The notes: generated from the sequence alone by a model not told the origin. A DNA stretch of 64,000 bases from Anaerolineaceae bacterium (GCA_018056725.1 JAGPFF010000002.1:35878-99877), one strand, 5' to 3'. Counted from the first letter of the stretch, positions 26,382 through 36,044 are shown. Translations and numbers: made by a program.

Positions 26382-27803
26382 TTAAACCAGACCAGCAATT
26401 TTCTGACCATCTTTGAGTATGGCTTGCACTTTATCTTTATGGGTGGTCTCGCAATATACTCTCATGATCGGCTCCGTCCCGGAAAACCGGATGAGTAGCC
26501 AACCGCCATCCTCAAGGCTAAATTTGAAGCCATCTGTGGTGTTCAAATTCACCACCTTTAGACCACCAATCGATTCAGGTCTGGCATCCAGTATCATTTG
26601 TTCTCTCATTTTTCGATCGCCATTGAAAGGTGTATCCACCCGGTCATAATAATGAGCGCCGACTTTAGAGAAGAGAAGTTGAAGCAATTCAGATGGCTTT
26701 TTATTTAACTTGACCATGAAATCAAGGATGTATAAACCGGCAAGAATCCCATCCCGTTCAGGAACATTCCCTCTGAAGGCGTAACCTCCGGATTCTTCAC
26801 CACCAATCATGGCATTGGTTTCTAGCATTTTGGGTGCAACATATTTGAAACCGACCCCGGTCTCATAAACGGGCACACCGTAAAGTTTACCTAATTTTTC
26901 AAGCATGCTGGTTGTGGAAAGAGTCTTGACGATGGGACCACGTTCCTGACGTATTTCCAATAAATAATAAGCCAGCAAGGCATACACTTGTAATTGATTG
27001 ATGAAGATTCCATTTTCATCACCCAAACCAACCCGATCAGCATCGCCATCCGTGATCAGAAGGACATCGCCTTCCAAATCGATGGTCGTTTTCAGTCCGA
27101 CATCAATGTTCGGTTGAATGGGTTCCGGGCGTTTCATCTCCGGAAAAATGGGATTCCGCTGATTGTGAATTTCGGTTACTCTTGTAGTTCCTCCAGACAA
27201 AAGCCGGGTGAACCAGCCAGCGCCATTTCCCCACATTGCATCCACAATGACGTTCAACCCTGCATCTTTAATCGGCTCCAAATCGATCAGGTCTGAGAGA
27301 TGTTTGATGTAATTGACTGAGGCATCAAAAATCTTGACCAATCCTTTCGATTCCGCTTCAGAAAATGGAAATCGTTTTACAAGATCTTCTGACGGGGGGA
27401 TCAGGCTTTCAATCTCCTTTAAACCGTCTGGATCAATCGCGCCGCCAAACTCATTCCTAACCTTAAAACCATTATCGGTGGGGGGATTATGAGAAGCGGT
27501 AATGTTAATGGCTCCCACGGCATGTTTGTCCACGACCGCATAAGCAATTACGGGGGTGGGGGTGGCATCATGAGTGAGATAGATGTTAAAACCGTTCCCA
27601 ACGAGCACTTCTGCGGCAGCACGCGCAAAGAATTCAGAGAGGAATCGTTTATCATGACCAATGACTACCCACTGACCTTTTTTCCCTTTATTAAGGAGGT
27701 AATCTGAAAATCCCTGTGAACAGCGGCGAACATTCGCAAATGTGTAGTCTTCTGCAATCGCTCCCCGCCAGCCGTCTGTTCCAAAAATAATCGCCTGTGT
27801 CAT
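26382..27803 (-). CDS. Phosphoglucomutase/phosphomannomutase family protein
   Basis: Alpha-D-phosphohexomutase, 473 residues, interconverting sugar 1- and 6-phosphates. The ATG at 27803 is chosen because AGGAG lies six bases upstream and the protein then starts [13 protein letters not shown]; an in-frame start 30 bases further up lacks this. Phospho-serine loop [11 protein letters not shown] (S104), metal loop [10 protein letters not shown], sugar loop [11 protein letters not shown] and phosphate loop [11 protein letters not shown] are all in order. Glucose versus mannose preference is not decided by sequence. Heads the tatD-prenyl synthase unit. Confidence 0.92.
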   Translation of the reverse strand: MTQAIIFGTDGWRGAIAEDYTFANVRRCSQGFSDYLLNKGKKGQWVVIGHDKRFLSEFFARAAAEVLVGNGFNIYLTHDATPTPVIAYAVVDKHAVGAINITASHNPPTDNGFKVRNEFGGAIDPDGLKEIESLIPPSEDLVKRFPFSEAESKGLVKIFDASVNYIKHLSDLIDLEPIKDAGLNVIVDAMWGNGAGWFTRLLSGGTTRVTEIHNQRNPIFPEMKRPEPIQPNIDVGLKTTIDLEGDVLLITDGDADRVGLGDENGIFINQLQVYALLAYYLLEIRQERGPIVKTLSTTSMLEKLGKLYGVPVYETGVGFKYVAPKMLETNAMIGGEESGGYAFRGNVPERDGILAGLYILDFMVKLNKKPSELLQLLFSKVGAHYYDRVDTPFNGDRKMREQMILDARPESIGGLKVVNLNTTDGFKFSLEDGGWLLIRFSGTEPIMRVYCETTHKDKVQAILKDGQKIAGLV

Positions 27804-27832
27804 ATTAGCTCCTGAAGTGTCAAGATGCGGCA

Positions 27833-27838
27833 ATTATA
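27833..27838 (-). promoter_or_regulatory. -10 element of the phosphohexomutase unit
   Basis: TATAAT on the minus strand, 29 bases before the ATG at 27803. The -35 is poor. Confidence 0.4.
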
Positions 27839-27925
27839 ACAGCCTTGTTACCACGATAGACGATTCTAGTATATACAGAGACTTATGCGCTGTGGTATCA
27901 TCCTCAAGATTGATTGCGAGAGAAT

Positions 27926-28996
27926 ATGGATGGAAAGAAGAATTCAAAAAAAGTATTTGTGGCAATGAGCGGGGGAGTTGACTCTTCCGTTACTGCAGCA
28001 TGTTTAGTGGAGCAAGGGTACGAAGTAACCGGGGTCATGCTGAAACTATGGAAAGCGAATCCAACTGCCGATAATTCTGAAGAACCTGAATCCAAAGCCC
28101 GCGAAGTAGCCCGGATGTTGGGAATTCCATTCAAAGTCGTTGACGCCCGAGAGATTTTTCATCAGAAAATCGTCAATTATTTCCTGGAATCGCATCGAAA
28201 CGGAATCACCCCTAACCCTTGTTTTGTTTGCAATGCGCACATCAAATGGGGATTGCTGCTGGATTATGTTCTTGAAGCAGGAGGCGAATACCTTGCTACT
28301 GGTCATTATGCTCGTGTGAAATCGGATGAGAATGGCTTCTTTGAACTCTGGCAGGGAATTGATCCTCAAAAAGATCAATCTTATGTTCTTGCAGGTTTAT
28401 CCCAGCATCAGCTTGCGCATGCTTTGTTGCCTCTCGGTGATATTACCAAGAGCCAGACTCGAGATATTGCGCGTAGATATGGATTTAATTTTCAAGAAGT
28501 CAAAGAATCCCAGGATTTATGCTTCTTATCGGGTTGGGATCAAAATCGATTCCTGAAAAAATATTCTCCGGATCTTTTTGTACCAGGTGAAATCGTGACG
28601 GTAGAGGGTCAGGTCATCGGAACGCATATCGGTCTTGCCAATTACACCATAGGGCAACGTAAGGGGATCGGTTCCGGATACAAAGAGCCACTGTATGTGC
28701 TGAAAAAGAACGATTCAACCAACCAAATTATTGTTGGCACCAAAAAGGATTTAGGTCAAACGAAAGTGCTGCTCAGAGACATCCACTGGGTGAGCGGAGA
28801 AGAACCCTCTTTACCGGCTTCGTTCCAGGTTAAAATTCGCTATAAAGCCAATCCGGTCAGCGCCACGTTGAGCAAAACTGAAGCGAATGAGTGTGATATG
28901 ATTTTTAATCAGGTGGTGCGCGATCCAACACCCGGTCAATACGCTGTTTTCTATCATGGTGAACAGGTCATTGGCAGCGGTGTAATCAGTAATTAA
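27926..28996 (+). CDS. mnmA: tRNA-specific 2-thiouridylase
   Basis: Puts sulfur on U34 of Lys, Glu and Gln tRNAs. The protein from ATG 27926 is 356 residues; a TTG at 27914 would add four. The PP-loop is AMSGGVDSSV, the first catalytic Cys lies in NPCFVCN and the second in SQDLCFLSG; TGHYARV and TIGQRKGIG follow in family order. The promoter region is shared with the leftward phosphohexomutase gene. Downstream genes start within 18 bases, and trmI in the same unit makes it a tRNA-modification operon. Confidence 0.94.
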   Translation: MDGKKNSKKVFVAMSGGVDSSVTAACLVEQGYEVTGVMLKLWKANPTADNSEEPESKAREVARMLGIPFKVVDAREIFHQKIVNYFLESHRNGITPNPCFVCNAHIKWGLLLDYVLEAGGEYLATGHYARVKSDENGFFELWQGIDPQKDQSYVLAGLSQHQLAHALLPLGDITKSQTRDIARRYGFNFQEVKESQDLCFLSGWDQNRFLKKYSPDLFVPGEIVTVEGQVIGTHIGLANYTIGQRKGIGSGYKEPLYVLKKNDSTNQIIVGTKKDLGQTKVLLRDIHWVSGEEPSLPASFQVKIRYKANPVSATLSKTEANECDMIFNQVVRDPTPGQYAVFYHGEQVIGSGVISN

Positions 28997-29014
28997 TATT
29001 CTGGAGAAAGTAAA

Positions 29015-29290
29015 ATGACACTCGCTTCTTACATCCTCGGTTTTATTATCGCAACCATTATTGGCTGCGGTTTTCACTTTTGGCATGGCGGTGGATTTAA
29101 GTGGCTCTTGTTTTTCAATCTCCTTGCCTGGATTGGTTTCTGGTTGGGACACTTTATTGGCATTTTTGTTGGAATCAAATTCATTCCGCTTGGTCCAATC
29201 AATTTTGGACCCGCATTGTTAGGATCGATCATCGTGCTGTTTCTGGGTTTCTGGTTGAGCATGTTCAATCAAGGTTTCAAGAAGTCGTAA
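29015..29290 (+). CDS. Small membrane protein, three helices
   Basis: 91 residues, almost entirely hydrophobic with three predicted helices and glycine-rich turns (LGFIIATIIGCGFHFWHGGG, then WIGFWLGHFIGIFVG). It has a GGAGA ribosome binding site and is packed between mnmA (18 bases) and trmI (5 bases), so it is a real gene. I do not recognise the family; small GlsB/YeaQ-like proteins have a similar size and layout, but the sequence does not settle it. Confidence 0.7.
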   Translation: MTLASYILGFIIATIIGCGFHFWHGGGFKWLLFFNLLAWIGFWLGHFIGIFVGIKFIPLGPINFGPALLGSIIVLFLGFWLSMFNQGFKKS

Positions 29291-29295
29291 GGATT

Positions 29296-30198
29296 ATGTC
29301 AATGGCTTTTTCATTATCCGAAGGCTTTACCAAAGATGGTGACCTCGTCCAATTGGTCGGGTTGAGTCACAAATCTTTTATACTCACGTTGCATGCCGGG
29401 GCGGAATTTCACACCCACCGGGGGTTACTCAAGCATGATGACCTGATCGGCAAACAATGGGGGTCCCAAGTCTTTAGCCATAATGGAAGTCCTTTTTTTA
29501 TTCTTCAACCGACATTGTCTGATGTTCTAAAAAATACCAAACGTTTTACTCAGATCATGTATCCAAAGGAAATCGCCTATACCTTGCTTTATATGGGCAT
29601 TGGTCCTGGCAGCCGGGTGATTGAAGCGGGCACAGGCAGCGGATCTTTCACCACAGCCTTGGCACACGCAGTTGGTGATGAGGGGCATATTTTTACGTAT
29701 GAAGTTAAAGAAAGTACCCAAAATGCTGCCCGCAAAACTTTGGAAAGTCTAGGGTTTTCAAATCGGGTTGATTTTATCGTGCGGGATATTAAAGAGGGTT
29801 TTGACCAAAATAACGTCGATGCGATATTTTTGGACGTATCCAATCCGTTTGATTATTTAGATCAGGTCAGGGCTTCCGTGAAACCGGGTGGATTCTTTGG
29901 TTGTATCGTCCCCACGACAAACCAGGTAATTCAGGTTCTGGTGGAACTGCGTCGGAAAAATTTCGCCTTTATTGAGGTTTGTGATGTTTCTGTGCGATTC
30001 TACAAAACAGAACCAACCCGTTTTCGCCCGACGGATCGGATGATCTCCCATACCGGGTATCTCGTCTTTGCGAGAAAAGTGGATATTGATCGCCAAATGT
30101 CCGATAAAAAATTACTGCAGGAAATTGGCTTACTTAATCTGGCTGAAATAAAAAATGAAGGCGTTAATGAAGATGGAAACGAATTATTCGAAGAATGA
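29296..30198 (+). CDS. trmI: tRNA (adenine-58-N1)-methyltransferase
   Basis: Makes m1A58 in the T-loop of tRNAs. 300 residues from ATG 29296 (AAGGA just upstream; the frame is open further up but only through the preceding gene). N-terminal small barrel, then a Rossmann methyltransferase: YPKEIAYTLLYMGIGPGSRV, VIEAGTGSGSFTTALA (SAM loop) and a FLDVSNPFDYLDQV motif with the family's D-x-P-like site. It belongs to the mnmA unit. Confidence 0.93.
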   Translation: MSMAFSLSEGFTKDGDLVQLVGLSHKSFILTLHAGAEFHTHRGLLKHDDLIGKQWGSQVFSHNGSPFFILQPTLSDVLKNTKRFTQIMYPKEIAYTLLYMGIGPGSRVIEAGTGSGSFTTALAHAVGDEGHIFTYEVKESTQNAARKTLESLGFSNRVDFIVRDIKEGFDQNNVDAIFLDVSNPFDYLDQVRASVKPGGFFGCIVPTTNQVIQVLVELRRKNFAFIEVCDVSVRFYKTEPTRFRPTDRMISHTGYLVFARKVDIDRQMSDKKLLQEIGLLNLAEIKNEGVNEDGNELFEE

Positions 30199-30757
30199 CT
30201 TGATTGAAGCATTAAAGCGAGTTTTAAATACCGATCTGAATCAAAAAATCCCGGAGATTTCTCCGCGAACACCTGCGGCAGTCTTGATTCCCTTCGTTTT
30301 TGCAGAAGGTAAATGGCAGTTGCTCTTTACCAGAAGGACGAATGGAGTCGCCAAGCACCAGGGGGAAATCTCCTTTCCGGGAGGAGCGGCTGAATCATTT
30401 GACAGGGACCTGATTCAAACTGCTATACGCGAGAGCTGTGAAGAAATAGGCGTTTGTGAGGATAAGATTCACGTGATTGGAGTTCTGGACCCGGTTGCTA
30501 CTATTTCAGAATTTTGTATTTTACCGGTAGTCGGAATCATCGACTGGCCACTCGAATTAACGAGAAATCAAGATGAAGTTGAAAAAATCTTTCTAATTCC
30601 CCTGGACTGGTTGAAGCAGTCAGGAAACTGGTACACGCAGGATTTTCATTACCTTCCCGGAAAATCAAAGACTGTGCTGCATTACCAAGATTTTGATGGC
30701 GAGCATGTGTGGGGGATTACCGCCGGTTTAGCTCAGAAAATCGCTTCTATAATATAA
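30167..30757 (+). CDS. Nudix hydrolase, CoA pyrophosphatase type
   Basis: 196 residues. RRTNGVAKHQGEISFPGGA followed by E-x7-REx2EE-x-IG (TAIRESCEEIG) is the combined UPF0035/Nudix signature of CoA and acyl-CoA diphosphatases, which cleave the pyrophosphate of coenzyme A. Two other in-frame ATGs (30155, 30173) are possible; 30167 is preferred because GAAGG lies 5 bases upstream. It overlaps the end of trmI by 32 bases and ends at a strong terminator. Confidence 0.88.
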   Translation: MKMETNYSKNDLIEALKRVLNTDLNQKIPEISPRTPAAVLIPFVFAEGKWQLLFTRRTNGVAKHQGEISFPGGAAESFDRDLIQTAIRESCEEIGVCEDKIHVIGVLDPVATISEFCILPVVGIIDWPLELTRNQDEVEKIFLIPLDWLKQSGNWYTQDFHYLPGKSKTVLHYQDFDGEHVWGITAGLAQKIASII

Positions 30758-30794
30758 AAACGGGTAAGTCTTGATGAAGACTTACCCGTTTTTT
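30756..30794. terminator. Bidirectional terminator between the Nudix gene and rplY
   Basis: A 17-bp perfect stem (30756-30772 with 30777-30793, including ACGGGTAAGTCTT) closes a GATG loop with A-rich and T-rich flanks; it can stop both convergent genes. Confidence 0.9.
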
Positions 30795-30816
30795 CTGTCA
30801 ATAAACAGAAATTGCC

Positions 30817-31449
30817 TTATTCTTCTTCTTTCTTGCCCTTTTCGATAATTTCCGGTTCAGCACCTTCAGCACCTTCTTCAACGACAACTTCTTCTGTCTC
30901 AGGTGATGTTACCAAAATCACCATTTCATCGCCAGGGGTGAGCACTTCCACTTTACTGGATACTGGAATATCCTTAACAAAAATTGAATCCCCAATTTCT
31001 TTTAAGACTGAGATATCGATAATGAATCGCTCAGGCAGATCTACCGGCAAGGCTTCCACTTCGATTGAGTTTAGACCTTCTACAACCACACCGCTGAAAT
31101 CCTTTACGGCAGGCGCGATCCCTATAAGTTCAATATTCACATTGGCACGAATTTTTTCAGTTAAGGAAACTGCCTGAAAATCGATATGCAAATAACTGTT
31201 TCTTAAATAATCTTTTTGACGTTCGCGAACGAGTGTGGCAATTTCTTTCCCTTCCAGATTGACGGAGACAATACTGGAAGATGTAGCCTGGTTTAAGACG
31301 CGTGAGGCTTCTTTTTGGTCCATGAGAATTGAGACGGTTTCAAATTTATGACCGTAAATAACACCAGGTAATTTGCCTTCCCGCCTGAGCACACTCACTT
31401 TTTTGCCGATAGTGGATCTTTTTTCTGCATTTACTACAAGTTTTTCCAT
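30817..31449 (-). CDS. rplY: 50S ribosomal protein L25 (Ctc/TL5 type)
   Basis: 210 residues: N-terminal 5S-rRNA-binding L25 domain (about 1-90, with SVLRREGKLPGVIYGH) and a C-terminal TL5 beta domain, ending in an acidic low-complexity tail rich in Glu. The Ctc type is also known as a general stress protein. A GGAGGA ribosome binding site and a consensus-like promoter (TTGACG, 17 bases, TATAAT) lie upstream, with an unusually structured leader between them. Confidence 0.95.
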   Translation of the reverse strand: MEKLVVNAEKRSTIGKKVSVLRREGKLPGVIYGHKFETVSILMDQKEASRVLNQATSSSIVSVNLEGKEIATLVRERQKDYLRNSYLHIDFQAVSLTEKIRANVNIELIGIAPAVKDFSGVVVEGLNSIEVEALPVDLPERFIIDISVLKEIGDSIFVKDIPVSSKVEVLTPGDEMVILVTSPETEEVVVEEGAEGAEPEIIEKGKKEEE

Positions 31450-31524
31450 TTTTCCTCCGAGCGCCTCTCACCCAAACAATGGGTTACCCTCGCTCTGTTT
31501 AGATTGTATTGCCCGAAAGGGCGA
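31450..31524 (-). promoter_or_regulatory. Structured 5' leader of rplY
   Basis: Roughly 75 bases between the predicted start site and the ATG. Minus-strand hairpins ACCCA-TTGT-TGGGT and GCCC-TTTC-GGGC can form; GAGCG (31491-31495) can pair with CGCTC (31459-31463), which touches the GGAGG ribosome binding site (31454-31458). A 5' segment (31519-31527) is complementary to 31465-31473 with one G-U pair, an alternative fold. This could allow regulation of L25 synthesis; that is inference. Confidence 0.4.
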
Positions 31525-31530
31525 GAGTGA

Positions 31531-31559
31531 ATTATAGGTTGTTATTGAAGGTACGTCAA
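31531..31559 (-). promoter_or_regulatory. Consensus-like promoter of rplY
   Basis: On the minus strand TTGACG (31559-31554), a 17-base spacer and TATAAT (31536-31531). Confidence 0.8.
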
Positions 31560-31626
31560 GCAATTCCAGAGAGAGTTGCTGGAGAGGGACAAATGGATGA
31601 GACCTTGTGAAAAAGTCAAAGAAATA

Positions 31627-32082
31627 TTAATTCAACCCTGTATACCAGTTCTCTCCATCACGAGACCAGTCAATAATTTCATCAGGTTTAAACCATAAAG
31701 CAATTTCCAATTCTGCATTTTCGACGGAATCCGAGGCGTGAGTCAAGTTCCGACTGGTTAAAATGGCAAAATCGTGGCGGACGGATCCGGGAGCAGCCTC
31801 AAGAGGATTTTTGTCTCCCATAGTCTGTCGTACTGCTTTGATGGCACCAGGACCCTGCCAGACCATAGCCAGAACCGGGGCACTGGTGAGGTAACCTATC
31901 AAACCTTCGTAGAAGGGCTTGCCAATGTGAATTTTATAATGTTCCCGAGCTAAGTCATCACTCGCAAGAATTAATTTTGCAGCAACGAGCTGTAACCCTC
32001 TAGCTTCGAGGCGATGAATGATCTCCCCACTTAATTGCCGTTGTATACCATCCGGTTTGATTAATACCAAAGTACGTTCCAA
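31627..32082 (-). CDS. ndk: Nucleoside diphosphate kinase
   Basis: Transfers the terminal phosphate between nucleoside di- and triphosphates through a phospho-histidine. 151 residues: ERTLVLIKPDGIQRQLSG at the start, then NLTHASDSVENAELEIALWF, where the His of NLTHASDS is the active site. The start is a TTG with GGAG seven bases upstream. It begins 14 bases after the TPR gene and is probably in the same transcript. Confidence 0.96.
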   Translation of the reverse strand: MERTLVLIKPDGIQRQLSGEIIHRLEARGLQLVAAKLILASDDLAREHYKIHIGKPFYEGLIGYLTSAPVLAMVWQGPGAIKAVRQTMGDKNPLEAAPGSVRHDFAILTSRNLTHASDSVENAELEIALWFKPDEIIDWSRDGENWYTGLN

Positions 32083-32096
32083 AGCGGTCTCCGATT

Positions 32097-34526
32097 TTAG
32101 TGAAATAGCATTCTTTCTGCTTCCAAGTATGCTTCGATTGCTGCTGAAGGATTTGACTTTTGCATTTCAAGGTCACCAAGACTTTGCCAGAGTTCATAAG
32201 AGGTTGGATTATGAACAAGTTCCTGGTTTATTTCTGCAATAACTTCTTCGATCAGATCAGAAGGAATCCGATTCTCATTCAATTTGTCGTTGAAAACGGA
32301 GTATTGTTTCTCCTGTAAAAGTTGAATCAGAATGGAGATATCAACTGCTTGCTCAGGTTCGTGCACAATTTCATTCTGCTGCAAAACAGGAGCCTCAACA
32401 ACTTTTTCGTTCTCATTTTCCAGCAGGTCGAAGAGACGATCATCCAGGGCAGGTGTTTCCTCAAGTTCAGAAACCAACTCCTCATTGGACTCGCCACTAA
32501 TTTCAAATTCTTCAACAGACTCGGATGAAGAGAGTTTTTCAAACGTAATTTCGCCTGTGTCAGGTGTCGTTGTTTCGCTGGTCGTTTCAGGCACAGGTGC
32601 AGCCGCAGCAGCTTCTTCTTCCGGACTTATTTCGTGAAGCCAGGTAATCAAGTCTTCATTCATTTCTTTTGAAAGTAGTCCACCCTCAGGCTGTTCTTCT
32701 GGCAAATCTGTAATCAGCTCTTCTACATTTTTTGCTGTGGACTCAACTGATTCTACGGGTTTTTCCTCTGGTTTGGATTCCGCTACGACTGGGGTCGAAA
32801 TGGTTCCCTGTCCGGCAAGGATTCTCTGTACCCAGGAAGGAACGGCAGATTTTTCTTCAGGTTCGCGCGTTTCGCCCTTTATTTCTTCAGGCTCCGCATT
32901 CTCTGGCTGTTGAGATTCAATTTCACTTCCAGACTTTGTTGATGGAGATTCCATACCGAGATCCATTTCGCCCAGCAGATCACTGTTTGCCAGTTCAGTC
33001 AGAAAATCCAGATCTGAAGTGGATTCTGGCGGGGAAATAACTTCCTCCGGAGTAAATAGATCTGGTAAATTTTCGATGGATTCTTCGATTTCGAGGGCTT
33101 TTAACCAATCAGGCAGATCCGGAATTTCCTCCTCGTCTTTGTGAAGCTCCTCGGTTGATTTTGATAATTCATCAACATCCATGCTCTCAGAAGGGACCTT
33201 TTCATCCAATGTCTCAGTAGGAGCTTGACTTTCTTCCGCGATAAGATTATCGGAAAGGATTTCTTCTATGGATTCCGGTGATAACGAAGGCACTGTGTCG
33301 AAACCAAACTCCTCAAACTTCTCTTCAGAGGGCTGAAGCGTCTCAGAACCTTTAAGATCTTCCGGGGAACCGAAGGATTTAAGCCAGTCTGGTAGTTCAT
33401 CAGCCGGTGCAGCTTCTTCGATGGGCGATTCTAGCTTTTCTTCCGAATGAGTTCCAGATTCAATCTCACTGGAACTTTCCTGCTCATTCGCCCGGGTCCA
33501 GCCTGCTTTGGCAATCCAATCTGGCAGTTCTTCGCTCACGGGTTCAGCCGGTTGATTCTCTTCGAAAGCTGATTCAAGAGGTTGGTCAATTTCCTCAATA
33601 AACGGAATGGCAGAGGGCTGTGGTTCGTTAGCTTCTGATGGTAAGAAGGCGTTCAGCTCTGAATGATCAATCGTATGGTATTCCAACGATTCATCCCAGG
33701 TAATTCCAATCTGTCGTGCCCAATCCGGAGTTGAGGCTGTAGTTTTTTCTGTAGGAACGAATTCTGGTTTTTCTACTTGAATCAACTCGTATGGAACTTG
33801 CCCACTGTCCGCCTCTCCTTTTTCAACAAAGTTGAAATATGGATCAAGTTCTGAAAGACGCTGCTGGAAAATAGGATTGTAACCTTCCTCATTCTCCTCT
33901 GGCGATAGTGAATACATAATCTGATTCGCTTCATAGCAATAAGGATATTTAGAAAGAAGGCGAGTACAGGTTTCTCTGGCTTCAGTATAAGCACCTGATA
34001 AATAATACATTCTCGCCAACAGTACTTCCAGATCAGGTCGGTCGGGTTCAATTTCAAGGGTTGATTGCAATTCGGTAATAGCCTGCTGGTACAATTCGCC
34101 CTTCGCATACATGCGTATTAACGCCCCACGAGTCAAACGAATTTTGGATGGTGGAACACCATCCCGGCGACCGATTAGATTGCGAATTTCTTCCTGAATG
34201 GCAACGTTGGAAGGTTGGGATTCAAAAGCCCGTTCCATGTGCCAGATCGCTTTGTCCAAGTCACGATCCTCTTCATAGACAGCACTTAACCCGGCATGAG
34301 CAATAAAATTATCCGGATAAACAGCAAGAATCTTGGAAAAAACTTCCTCTGCGTCTTTAAATCGCTTGCTCTCAAGCAAAGCTTCGCCAAGATTTTCATA
34401 AGTTGTAATGCATTTTGGATATGATTTCAGGATGGTCGTGCAATGGAAGATCGCTTCTTCAAGGTTGTTCTGGTCGATTAAGGATCGAATGTACTGATTA
34501 TATTCATGCAGAGAAATGCTAGCCAT
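32097..34526 (-). CDS. TPR protein with acidic linker and repeated PDWL motifs
   Basis: 809 residues. Residues 1-215 hold five or so tetratricopeptide repeats (for example DAEEVFSKILAVYPDNFIAH); residues 740-805 look like another TPR region. The centre (about 240-740) is strongly acidic, Glu/Ser/Pro-rich and probably disordered, with six spaced Trp motifs: TPDWA 266-270, LPDWI 334-338, LPDWL 378-382, LPDWL 471-475, VPSWV 562-566 and ITWL 627-630. No catalytic domain or membrane segment is seen. A role as scaffold is inferred. Leads into ndk; a TATAAT lies at 34564-34569 on its strand. Confidence 0.8.
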   Translation of the reverse strand: MASISLHEYNQYIRSLIDQNNLEEAIFHCTTILKSYPKCITTYENLGEALLESKRFKDAEEVFSKILAVYPDNFIAHAGLSAVYEEDRDLDKAIWHMERAFESQPSNVAIQEEIRNLIGRRDGVPPSKIRLTRGALIRMYAKGELYQQAITELQSTLEIEPDRPDLEVLLARMYYLSGAYTEARETCTRLLSKYPYCYEANQIMYSLSPEENEEGYNPIFQQRLSELDPYFNFVEKGEADSGQVPYELIQVEKPEFVPTEKTTASTPDWARQIGITWDESLEYHTIDHSELNAFLPSEANEPQPSAIPFIEEIDQPLESAFEENQPAEPVSEELPDWIAKAGWTRANEQESSSEIESGTHSEEKLESPIEEAAPADELPDWLKSFGSPEDLKGSETLQPSEEKFEEFGFDTVPSLSPESIEEILSDNLIAEESQAPTETLDEKVPSESMDVDELSKSTEELHKDEEEIPDLPDWLKALEIEESIENLPDLFTPEEVISPPESTSDLDFLTELANSDLLGEMDLGMESPSTKSGSEIESQQPENAEPEEIKGETREPEEKSAVPSWVQRILAGQGTISTPVVAESKPEEKPVESVESTAKNVEELITDLPEEQPEGGLLSKEMNEDLITWLHEISPEEEAAAAAPVPETTSETTTPDTGEITFEKLSSSESVEEFEISGESNEELVSELEETPALDDRLFDLLENENEKVVEAPVLQQNEIVHEPEQAVDISILIQLLQEKQYSVFNDKLNENRIPSDLIEEVIAEINQELVHNPTSYELWQSLGDLEMQKSNPSAAIEAYLEAERMLFH

Positions 34527-34563
34527 ATAAATTAACCCTCCGCGTTTTGATGATCAAAATCTA

Positions 34564-34569
34564 ATTATA
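34564..34569 (-). promoter_or_regulatory. -10 element of the TPR-ndk unit
   Basis: TATAAT on the minus strand, 37 bases before the ATG at 34526 and downstream of the sigA terminator; GGAGGG lies before the ATG. Confidence 0.45.
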
Positions 34570-34590
34570 CATGAGATGAGGTTAAAAAGA

Positions 34591-34617
34591 ACGGCATGGT
34601 CTGATAAACCATGCCGT
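34591..34617 (-). terminator. Terminator of the primary sigma factor gene
   Basis: 10-bp stem ACGGCATGGT/ACCATGCCGT with a 7-base loop; on the minus strand it is followed by TTCTTTTT. Confidence 0.8.
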
Positions 34618-34624
34618 ATTTCAT

Positions 34625-35833
34625 TTATTCACCTAAATAATCACGCAATTTGCGTCGAATTGTGGGGTGTCGCAAGCGGCTGAGCGCCTGGGCTTCAATT
34701 TGCCGAACCCTTTCCCGGGTGACACCCATCTTTCTGCCCACTTCCTCCAGAGTGTAAGCCTGTCCGTCCAACAGTCCGTACCGTAATTGAAGGATTCGAA
34801 CCTCACGGGGAGGCAGACCATTTAATACTTCTTCCAAATGCTCGCGGAGTAGGTTATAGGTGGCAGAATCATCAGGCGGTGGAGCTTCATCATCTTCGAT
34901 AAAATCACCCAACACAGAGTCTTCTTCGTCATCTGTAGGTGTTTCCAGTGAAAGAGGGCGTCTGGCGACCTGGATCATATTTTCCACTTTTTTCGGCGGG
35001 ACATCGAGGGCGATGGCGAGTTCCTCCACGGTTGGTTCACGACCTAAACGCTGGGTTAATTGATGCTGAACACGCAGCAATTTATTAATCTGGTCGCCCA
35101 TGTGTACGGGAACTCGAATGGTTCGTCCTTGATCGGCAATGGCACGTGTTACTGCCTGTCGGATCCACCAGGTGGCGTAGGTACTAAATTTATGACCTCT
35201 GCGGTAATCAAATTTCTTTGTTGCCCGGATCAGACCGATATTTCCTTCCTGAATTAAGTCCAGGAAGGGGACACCGCGTCCCATATATTTTTTTGCCACG
35301 CTTATGACCAGGCGTGAGTTGGCTGTGATGAGATGCTCTCGCGCCGCCCAACCATCCTCAATCAACTGGCGCAGTTCCTGCCGGCGCCGGTTATTAACAT
35401 TTCCCTTTGCCAATTCCTCTCGCGCCATGCGACCACGCTCAATACGTTGCGCCAGTTCCACTTCTTCCTCAGCGTTGAGCAATGGAACCCGGCTGACCTC
35501 TTTGAGATACAAACCTATCGTATCGTCTGTATCGATATTCTCAAGATCATCTATGGCAACAGCTTTAACTTCGGCGGTCTCTTCATCAGTAGTGGTTAAT
35601 TCCTCGTCGGAGGGTTCTTCATGAAGAACTTCATCTTCAACATAGGGAATTCCCGCGCTCATCAGGGCGGCGAAAGTTTCTTCTAATTGTTCAACGTCCT
35701 GTTCTGCTTCAGGGAAGAATTGTAGAATGTCATCAATCGTGACATAGGATTTTTGGCGACCTAATTCGATCAATCTTGCAATCGCCGGGTAATCTTCATC
35801 TTCATCTTCAATATTGATAATCGGTTTATCCAA
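34625..35833 (-). CDS. sigA: RNA polymerase primary sigma factor
   Basis: RpoD/SigA type, 402 residues. An acidic region 1 is followed by region 1.2 ([18 protein letters not shown]), region 2 ([38 protein letters not shown]), region 3 and region 4 ([20 protein letters not shown]). The start is a TTG, just after an in-frame TGA and preceded by AAGG; no ATG is available near it. Its promoter (TTGAAA, 17 bases, TATTCT at 35864-35892) fits a factor reading its own consensus. It has its own terminator. Confidence 0.95.
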   Translation of the reverse strand: MDKPIINIEDEDEDYPAIARLIELGRQKSYVTIDDILQFFPEAEQDVEQLEETFAALMSAGIPYVEDEVLHEEPSDEELTTTDEETAEVKAVAIDDLENIDTDDTIGLYLKEVSRVPLLNAEEEVELAQRIERGRMAREELAKGNVNNRRRQELRQLIEDGWAAREHLITANSRLVISVAKKYMGRGVPFLDLIQEGNIGLIRATKKFDYRRGHKFSTYATWWIRQAVTRAIADQGRTIRVPVHMGDQINKLLRVQHQLTQRLGREPTVEELAIALDVPPKKVENMIQVARRPLSLETPTDDEEDSVLGDFIEDDEAPPPDDSATYNLLREHLEEVLNGLPPREVRILQLRYGLLDGQAYTLEEVGRKMGVTRERVRQIEAQALSRLRHPTIRRKLRDYLGE

Positions 35834-35863
35834 ATATCACCAACCTTTTTTCATTTCCATATC

Positions 35864-35892
35864 AGAATACACTGGTTTTGTCAGAATTTCAA
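35864..35892 (-). promoter_or_regulatory. Candidate promoter of sigA
   Basis: On the minus strand TTGAAA (35892-35887), 17-base spacer, TATTCT (35869-35864). The rest of the 291-base gap to hppA contains no further gene. Confidence 0.5.
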
Positions 35893-36016
35893 TAGAAAAG
35901 TTAATATCAAAATCATCTGGCTTAACATTCAGGTATAAAAATCACTTTTATAAAGAGCAAAACCTCGCTATTATACAAGAAAAAGAAATTTATGGAGGAA
36001 TCTCATTCATATTTGA

Positions 36017-36044
36017 TTGTAATTAAAATAAAATCTTGTATAAT
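36017..36044 (+). promoter_or_regulatory. Candidate promoter of hppA
   Basis: TTGTAA (36017-36022), 16-base spacer, TATAAT (36039-36044). The leader to the ATG at 36125 is about 75 bases and carries complementary GAAATTTT and AAAATTTC segments. Confidence 0.5.

Noticed and set aside
29101..29295. Upstream extension of trmI
   Set aside because: The frame is open back through the small membrane protein gene, but the ATG at 29296 has AAGGA upstream and starts the known domain.
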